NCBI RefSeq assembly: GCF_027594745.1 | Contig: NZ_CP110854.1 | Location: 2,088,501 to 2,152,500 of the forward strand | Direction: 5' to 3' | Length of the DNA stretch: 64,000 nt | From: Saprospira grandis | GTDB taxonomy: Bacteria; Bacteroidota; Bacteroidia; Chitinophagales; Saprospiraceae | In this document: positions 60,195 through 64,000 of the stretch, piece after piece | Layout: the number at the start of each line of letters is the position of its first letter | How positions within the stretch are numbered: position 1 is the first letter of the stretch | Position numbers and translations under genes: made by a program | Notes under the pieces: model-generated | What the model was told of the DNA's origin: nothing | What the model saw: only the letters and a program-made list of their open reading frames with translations | Databases searched by the model: none

Positions 60195-60314
60195 GGCCTA
60201 GCGATGTGAAGCAGTGGCCGTTAGGCCAGACCCAGGCGGCAAAGCCGCCGCAGGGCCGAGCGAAGAGCGAGCTGCGCAACGTAGCGCCGACGAGCGAAGC
60301 GAGGCGGAGGCCCC
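60195..60314 (-). repeat. Dispersed repeat copy 18 (reverse)
   Basis: Reverse copy from CTGGCCTAGCGATGTG to GGAGGCCCC. Variable hairpins: GGCCGTTAGGCC, GGCGGCAAAGCCGCC, GACGAGCGAAGCGAGG. It lies between apbE and the thioredoxin gene inside what would otherwise be one operon. Confidence 0.85.
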
Positions 60315-60334
60315 AAAACAGCAGGATAGAAAAC

Positions 60335-60760
60335 TTAGGGCAGTAACTTCTTCAGTTCCTCGATAAAGAAATCGGGGCCTTCATGATGGTACTTAATCTC
60401 GCCCAAAACATCGCCTTGAGCGGAGAGCAGGACCACGGTAGGAAACTGCGCAAAGGGGTTATACTTTTCGGCTAGGGCCTCATTTTCGGCACGGACCTCC
60501 TTGCCCTGTAGTTTTTTATTTTTTCGGCGGACCGGGAAGTCGAGATAGAGATAAGTAAACTCCTTATTGGCGAGTTGGAGAAAGGCCTCTTGGCTGAGGA
60601 CCTCTTTATGTAGGCGTTTGCAGGGGGCACACCAATCGGAGCCAGAAAAAACCAATAAAATGGGTTGTTCTTTGGCTTTGGCTTCCTCGAAACGCTTTAA
60701 TTCTTGGGCCCAGCTACTGCTTGCAAACAGCAGAGCGAGGCAAATAAATAGATACTTCAT
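60335..60760 (-). CDS. Exported thioredoxin-family protein
   Basis: 141 residues from ATG 60760, beginning with the signal peptide MKYLFICLALLFASSSWAQ. A thioredoxin domain with VFSGSDWCAPCKRLHKEVL (Cys-Ala-Pro-Cys) and FAQFPTVVLLS (cis-Pro) follows; the insert DFPVRRKNKKLQGKEVRAENEALAEKYN is longer than in thioredoxin. The start lies ten bases after the Rieske gene stop. Probably keeps thiols of the neighbouring extracytoplasmic redox proteins reduced. Confidence 0.85.
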   Translation of the reverse strand: MKYLFICLALLFASSSWAQELKRFEEAKAKEQPILLVFSGSDWCAPCKRLHKEVLSQEAFLQLANKEFTYLYLDFPVRRKNKKLQGKEVRAENEALAEKYNPFAQFPTVVLLSAQGDVLGEIKYHHEGPDFFIEELKKLLP

Positions 60761-60770
60761 TGGGGGGGAT

Positions 60771-61184
60771 TTAAGAGAACACCCGGAGCATTTGTCCGTT
60801 GAGTTCGGTTTGATAAATTGTGAGATTGCGGCTAGCTTCACTGTTTAGGCCCTGGCCAGAGAGGTCGAAGCGGGCGCCATGTTGGCCACAAAACCATTCA
60901 TTATTTTGCAGGCTAACTTCGTAGAAGCCCTCATGGCTACAGCGTTGGGTAGCGGCCACATAATTGCCGTTATCGTCCTTGGCCACCACCACACGATCCT
61001 TGATAATATAGCCCCCATTTTGTTGGAGATTATCATAAGTGGGATCGGAAAGGTCGATGGTAAAATCTACATCTTCGGTAGGGGCAAAGTCTTCATCATC
61101 TTTGCTACAGCCGCCAAAGCAGCCAGCGGTAAGGGCGAAAAGGGCGCCAGCGCCTAGGGTTTTCAAAAACTCTTTACGTTGCAT
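60771..61184 (-). CDS. Exported Rieske 2Fe-2S protein
   Basis: 137 residues. N-terminus MQRKEFLKTLGAGALFALTAGCFGGCS is an anchored signal, with a lipobox-like Cys, and no Tat RR pair (QRK only). The Rieske cluster ligands are in CSHEG (Cys-x-His) and WFCGQHGARFDLSGQG (Cys-x2-His); this is the ferredoxin-like form. It carries electrons in the envelope, probably with the ApbE-linked proteins downstream. An inverted repeat (arms GCGTACT/AGTACGC, 61219-61238) lies 35 bases upstream and may bind a regulator. Confidence 0.88.
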   Translation of the reverse strand: MQRKEFLKTLGAGALFALTAGCFGGCSKDDEDFAPTEDVDFTIDLSDPTYDNLQQNGGYIIKDRVVVAKDDNGNYVAATQRCSHEGFYEVSLQNNEWFCGQHGARFDLSGQGLNSEASRNLTIYQTELNGQMLRVFS

Positions 61185-61218
61185 AGAAATATATTTATGG
61201 ATAAGAAAATGAATTGGG

Positions 61219-61238
61219 GCGTACTATACTAAGTACGC
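61219..61238 (-). promoter_or_regulatory. Inverted repeat upstream of the Rieske gene
   Basis: Arms GCGTACT and AGTACGC, seven bases each, with six bases between. There is no T-run beside it, so it is not a terminator. It is placed as an operator would be for the Rieske-to-DUF3570 gene set. Confidence 0.4.
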
Positions 61239-61279
61239 AAAAACGGGCCTAAAGGCTTAGATTTGAGCATTTAGGGCAT

Positions 61280-61313
61280 AAAAAACCCGCTAGCTGTTCA
61301 TTTACAGTAGCGG
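61280..61313 (-). terminator. Terminator of the His-rich protein gene (minus)
   Basis: Arms CCGCTA and TAGCGG, extended by CTGT/ACAG (61287-61313); on the minus strand it is followed by GTTTTTT. It lies about 70 bases past the stop at 61384. Confidence 0.8.
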
Positions 61314-61383
61314 CGATCTAGACCTAAAAAAATAGGCCTGGCAAAGGCTGGTAAGGGCCCCATTGCAGGGCTGCAGGCTTTAC

Positions 61384-61809
61384 CTATCCATAAATAGGGG
61401 GGGCTCGGCCAGCTTGAGGGCTAGCGAGCAGGCGCATTAGAGCGCTTTTATTGTTAAAAATAGCAGTTTGGGGCTTCAATTGGGCCAAAAACTTGGCTAA
61501 GAGGGCCTGTTGTACTGCAGCGGGAGTGACAAAAAGCAGTTGTTGCTGTTGTTGTTTCTGCAGTTTTTTTTGCGTCTTTTTATCGACGGTTATTTTTTCG
61601 CTGATTTCATTTTCCTCATCAGTTTGTTCTACAAACTGAAAGGCCTCTTCTTGTCCGTGTGCGAGGCTACTATGGCCTTCAAAAAGGAGGTGCAGCCAAT
61701 CCATAGTTTGCCCTTCCTCTGCTTCATCATGAGCATGAGGGATACAGTTGTGTGCAAGGAGCAGCAGGCAACTGAAAAAGAGCGAATAGATATGGATATT
61801 AAACTGCAT
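61384..61809 (-). CDS. Small exported His-rich protein
   Basis: 141 residues. Signal segment (MQFNIHIYSLFFSCLLLLAHNC), then CIPHAHDEAEEG with three nearby metal-type ligands (Cys, His, His), EGHSSLAH, a charged, coiled, Gln-rich middle (KKTQKKLQKQQQQQLLFV) and an end SPQAGRAPPIYG. Short proteins with an N-terminal CIPHxH motif and a RAPP ending are known to me from Bacteroidetes beside metal efflux genes; this is memory, not a search. Likely a periplasmic metal-binding or sensing protein. Confidence 0.6.
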   Translation of the reverse strand: MQFNIHIYSLFFSCLLLLAHNCIPHAHDEAEEGQTMDWLHLLFEGHSSLAHGQEEAFQFVEQTDEENEISEKITVDKKTQKKLQKQQQQQLLFVTPAAVQQALLAKFLAQLKPQTAIFNNKSALMRLLASPQAGRAPPIYG

Positions 61810-61903
61810 AAAGCATTTTGTGCGACCTAATTGTCACTAATAAACAGTTTTTCTTGAAAAGAACTAGTGATTTATGGACAAAGCTTAAAAAATTAACAGA
61901 TTT

Positions 61904-63169
61904 TTAAAAATCGCTAGCGGCGCCACCGGCAGAAAAATCGTCATCATCATCTTCCTCTGCTTCCTCAAAATCTTCTGGATGATTATAATAATCTAGAAAA
62001 TGTTCATCCATATCATCTAGATGTTCATGATCGGAGGGGGGGTTGAGTCTTTCGATTTCTTCTTCTAGTTGGAAGAGGCGTTCGCTGGGGCTTTCCTCCC
62101 AATCTAGGCGATAGATATACTCTTGTAGGCGGAGTTTTGGGGCGTAGAGGAGGCGGTTTTGGCCTTCTTGGAGTAGTTCGATAGCTTGGGGCAGGGTTTG
62201 CAGTTCGTCGGCTAGGAGTTGGGCAAAGTAGAGGATATGTTGTTCTGCGTTTAGGCCATTATCCCAGGCGCCTTGAAAATAGTCTTTGGCCAGTTGGGGG
62301 TCGCCAAGATATTGCCAGACGATCCTTGCTTTTTCGGCTAAGAGGAGGGGGGACTCCCAATTTTCGGGGCTCAGGAATTGCATAGCTTCTTGGACCTGCT
62401 CTTGTTCTAGGGCCATTTGGGCCATTAGAAAATGGGCTGCTTCATTTTGGGCTTGCATAGAAAGGGCGATATCGATAAACTGCTTGGCGCGTTCTTTTTC
62501 TCCTGATTGCGCATAATTTTGGGCCAGGGCCACATAATATTCGGCTTCATAGGGAGATTCTTCAACGCATTGGTTGAGGCTATCAATAGCGCCTTGAAAA
62601 TCTTCTAATTGATATTGCAATTGGGCCAGGTTTCTCCAGAGCAGCAATGACTTAGGAAAATGCTTAAGGCCCTCTTCATAGCATTCTAGGGCTTGTTCCT
62701 CACTTTCTATTTGCGCATAGCGTTTGGCTTGAAGCAGCACCGCTGTTTCATTTTCATAGAGTTGAGCGCCTAGTAATTGCAGGAGCTCCTCGGCTAGGTC
62801 GGGTTGCTTAAGGAGCAGAAAAAGCTCTTGAGCTTTTTGGACCAGTTGTTTGCGAAAGTTGGGCAGCTCTTGAAAAAAGGGGGTAAAGAGCTCTTGATTT
62901 TGCATAAAGCGCTCAAAGAGGGGCAAGAGTTGTTCGTTTTCATTTAGCTCTTGCTCAAAAAAGGCCAGGGCCTGCCAGTAGAGTTGAGCTTCGGCAGAGC
63001 TATGTATCAGCTCTTCAATTTGCTCTTCTTCTTCATGGCTCAGTTTATAAAGGGCCAAAAAAGCCATAAAGTAAGGACTTTGGCTGTTGGGCCAGGGGGC
63101 AGTTTGGTCTTGCAGTAGGGCCTGAGCATAGAGACGTTCGTCTTGGCTAAGGCGGCTCCAGATGGACAT
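61904..63169 (-). CDS. Tetratricopeptide-repeat protein
   Basis: 421 residues, cytoplasmic. It is a string of TPR-type helix pairs over almost its full length, such as ALECYEEGLKHFPKSLLLWRNLAQLQYQLEDFQGAIDSLNQCVEESPYEAEYYVALAQNYAQSGEKERAKQFIDIALSMQAQNEAAHFLMAQMALEQ. The ending is a very acidic tail (EDFEEAEEDDDDDFSAGG). Protein scaffold; partner unknown. A minus-strand TAAATTTG at 63224-63217 is a possible -7 element, with its TTG only 16 bases away (63243-63241). Confidence 0.88.
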   Translation of the reverse strand: MSIWSRLSQDERLYAQALLQDQTAPWPNSQSPYFMAFLALYKLSHEEEEQIEELIHSSAEAQLYWQALAFFEQELNENEQLLPLFERFMQNQELFTPFFQELPNFRKQLVQKAQELFLLLKQPDLAEELLQLLGAQLYENETAVLLQAKRYAQIESEEQALECYEEGLKHFPKSLLLWRNLAQLQYQLEDFQGAIDSLNQCVEESPYEAEYYVALAQNYAQSGEKERAKQFIDIALSMQAQNEAAHFLMAQMALEQEQVQEAMQFLSPENWESPLLLAEKARIVWQYLGDPQLAKDYFQGAWDNGLNAEQHILYFAQLLADELQTLPQAIELLQEGQNRLLYAPKLRLQEYIYRLDWEESPSERLFQLEEEIERLNPPSDHEHLDDMDEHFLDYYNHPEDFEEAEEDDDDDFSAGGAASDF

Positions 63170-63251
63170 ATAGAATAGTTTAAAAAGGCTAAAGGCTTTT
63201 ATTAGCGGTAGGAGGACAAATTTACGCTTTTCAAAGCAAACAATGGGGAAT

Positions 63252-63288
63252 AAAAAAGCGCTAGTTTCTTTTTCAAGAAAACTAGCGC
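63252..63288 (-). terminator. Terminator of the DksA-like gene (minus)
   Basis: Arms GCGCTAGTTT and AAACTAGCGC (63258-63288) with a loop; on the minus strand T6 follows. It lies 24 bases past the stop. Confidence 0.9.
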
Positions 63289-63311
63289 AACAGTCGAAAC
63301 AAAACGGCTAT

Positions 63312-63728
63312 CTAAGAGCGGCGAATCACCTTGCGGGGCTTGTCGCCTTTTTCTTTTTGCTTGCCCTCTACCGTTTTGGTAGCATGAGGCACTAGCGCCA
63401 AGCGCTCTTTGCTAATGAGTTTGCCCGTAATGGTACAAACGCCATAGGTTTTGTTATTGATACGGATGAGCGCATGCTCTAAGTCGCGAACAAAACGTTG
63501 CTGTCTAGCCGCCAACTTATTGAGATGCTCTCTTTGCCAATTTGAGGCGCCATCGTCAAAGGTGCCCGCTCGGTTTTCATCGCCGCTGTTGTTGAGTTCA
63601 GTTAACTGAACTTTCAGCTCCTCGAGTTGCTGTTTAGCTTCCTCGAGCTTTTTTTCAATGACCACCTTAAATTCAGCGAGGTCCTCATCGCTATAGCGAT
63701 TCTTGGCTACATTTTCTTGTTTGCTCAT
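63312..63728 (-). CDS. DksA/TraR-family protein without the zinc-finger cysteines
   Basis: 138 residues. A coiled-coil N-terminal part (EDLAEFKVVIEKKLEEAKQQLEELKVQLTELNN) and a globular C-terminal region (GDENRAGTFDDGASNWQREHLNKLAARQQRFVRDLEHALIRINNKTYGVCTITGKLISKERLALVPHATKTV) match TraR/DksA. Where DksA has the four-Cys zinc finger, only one Cys (GVCTITGKLI) remains. That is common in this phylum's version (from memory). It would bind RNA polymerase through the secondary channel and modify ppGpp-linked control. It is the last gene in the window; 63729-64000 holds no recognised gene and contains TTTTGCCGCAT twice (63849, 63868). Confidence 0.85.
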   Translation of the reverse strand: MSKQENVAKNRYSDEDLAEFKVVIEKKLEEAKQQLEELKVQLTELNNSGDENRAGTFDDGASNWQREHLNKLAARQQRFVRDLEHALIRINNKTYGVCTITGKLISKERLALVPHATKTVEGKQKEKGDKPRKVIRRS

Positions 63729-64000
63729 AAGCGCAGGATTTAATAACGTAAATTTGGGATATGGGATAGTTTGGGGGATTGGGTTCTTAACTTATATTAA
63801 GTCCCAAAAGTTTAACTAAATACGCCTTTATAGGACTAAAAGTTGGATTTTTGCCGCATTTTTTGACTTTTGCCGCATATACTCCTTTAACTTTTGCGAA
63901 ATTTAATGCTTTTAAGTTATAACTGCCAGTTTTAGCCATTAAAAATTTTGTTTCTTTTTAAGGTATTAAGCTTAATCTTCTCTTTACAAAAAAAAGCGTT

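Noticed and set aside
762..60314. Insertion sequences as the source of the dispersed repeats
   Set aside because: No transposase, no terminal inverted repeat plus target duplication was found at any copy; copies are about 120-250 bases.

Overview
The window reads as a chromosomal segment of a gliding marine Bacteroidetes of the Saprospira type. Evidence: a SusC/SusD pair, gldD and gldE in the mutY-ssb-gldE-gldD order, PorV- and PorU-like type IX secretion (T9SS) proteins, a secreted protein with a T9SS sorting tail, promoters of the form TTG-N20/21-TAnnTTTG, several TTG starts, and a dense family of GC-rich dispersed repeats. The genus call (Saprospira, perhaps S. grandis) comes from memory of that genome's style and was not tested by a search. 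No tRNA, rRNA, transposase or CRISPR array was seen.

Layout. 1-3.4 kb: end of lysA, then a tight minus-strand operon yqeY-cvpA-pabA/trpG-CBS protein. 3.6-12.3 kb: an exported thioredoxin/TPR protein, a small exported protein, a glycosyltransferase, a DUF58 protein, uvrA (minus) and a lone hisA. 12.7-17.8 kb: a susCD operon with its own promoter, an intercistronic hairpin and a terminator. 18-20.8 kb (minus): queG, then an anti-sigma-type kinase gene, ybeY and a nitroreductase. 21.1-27.7 kb: a PorV-family gene followed by a very large PorU-like C25 peptidase gene split by a run of nine G. 29-36.2 kb: five RsbR-like STAS paralogues in two blocks (three plus an unknown gene; two more), split by a murB operon on the other strand. 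37.1-42.3 kb: a 1718-residue tape-measure protein of a contractile injection system with no other injection-system gene nearby. 42.8-47.5 kb: rlmB-gldD-gldE and ssb, mutY. 48-51.2 kb: a T9SS cargo, a leucine-rich-repeat protein and a lipoprotein. 51.3-57.4 kb: a CusB-like adaptor and a CusA-TolC fusion (metal efflux). 57.5-61.2 kb: DUF3570, DUF4266, ApbE, thioredoxin and Rieske proteins, which look like an extracytoplasmic redox cluster. 61.4-63.7 kb: a small His-rich exported protein, a TPR protein and a DksA/TraR-like regulator.

Working together. Surface biology dominates: nutrient uptake (SusCD), T9SS secretion and gliding (PorV, PorU-like, GldD, GldE, sorted cargo), contractile injection (tape measure) and envelope metal/redox handling. 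The five RsbR-like proteins suggest a stressosome-type signalling hub; a separately encoded RsbW-like kinase at 20.4 kb could be downstream, but RsbS, RsbT and a sigma factor are not in the window.

The strongest unexplained structure is the dispersed repeat family: about 18 intergenic loci in 64 kb, in both orientations, built from fixed blocks separated by hairpins whose sequence differs from copy to copy while pairing is kept. A second three-hairpin module, a 160-bp inverted-repeat element (36.7 kb) and a 42-bp tandem repeat (47.7 kb) add to this. All function calls come from reading the translated sequence; no database search was run.
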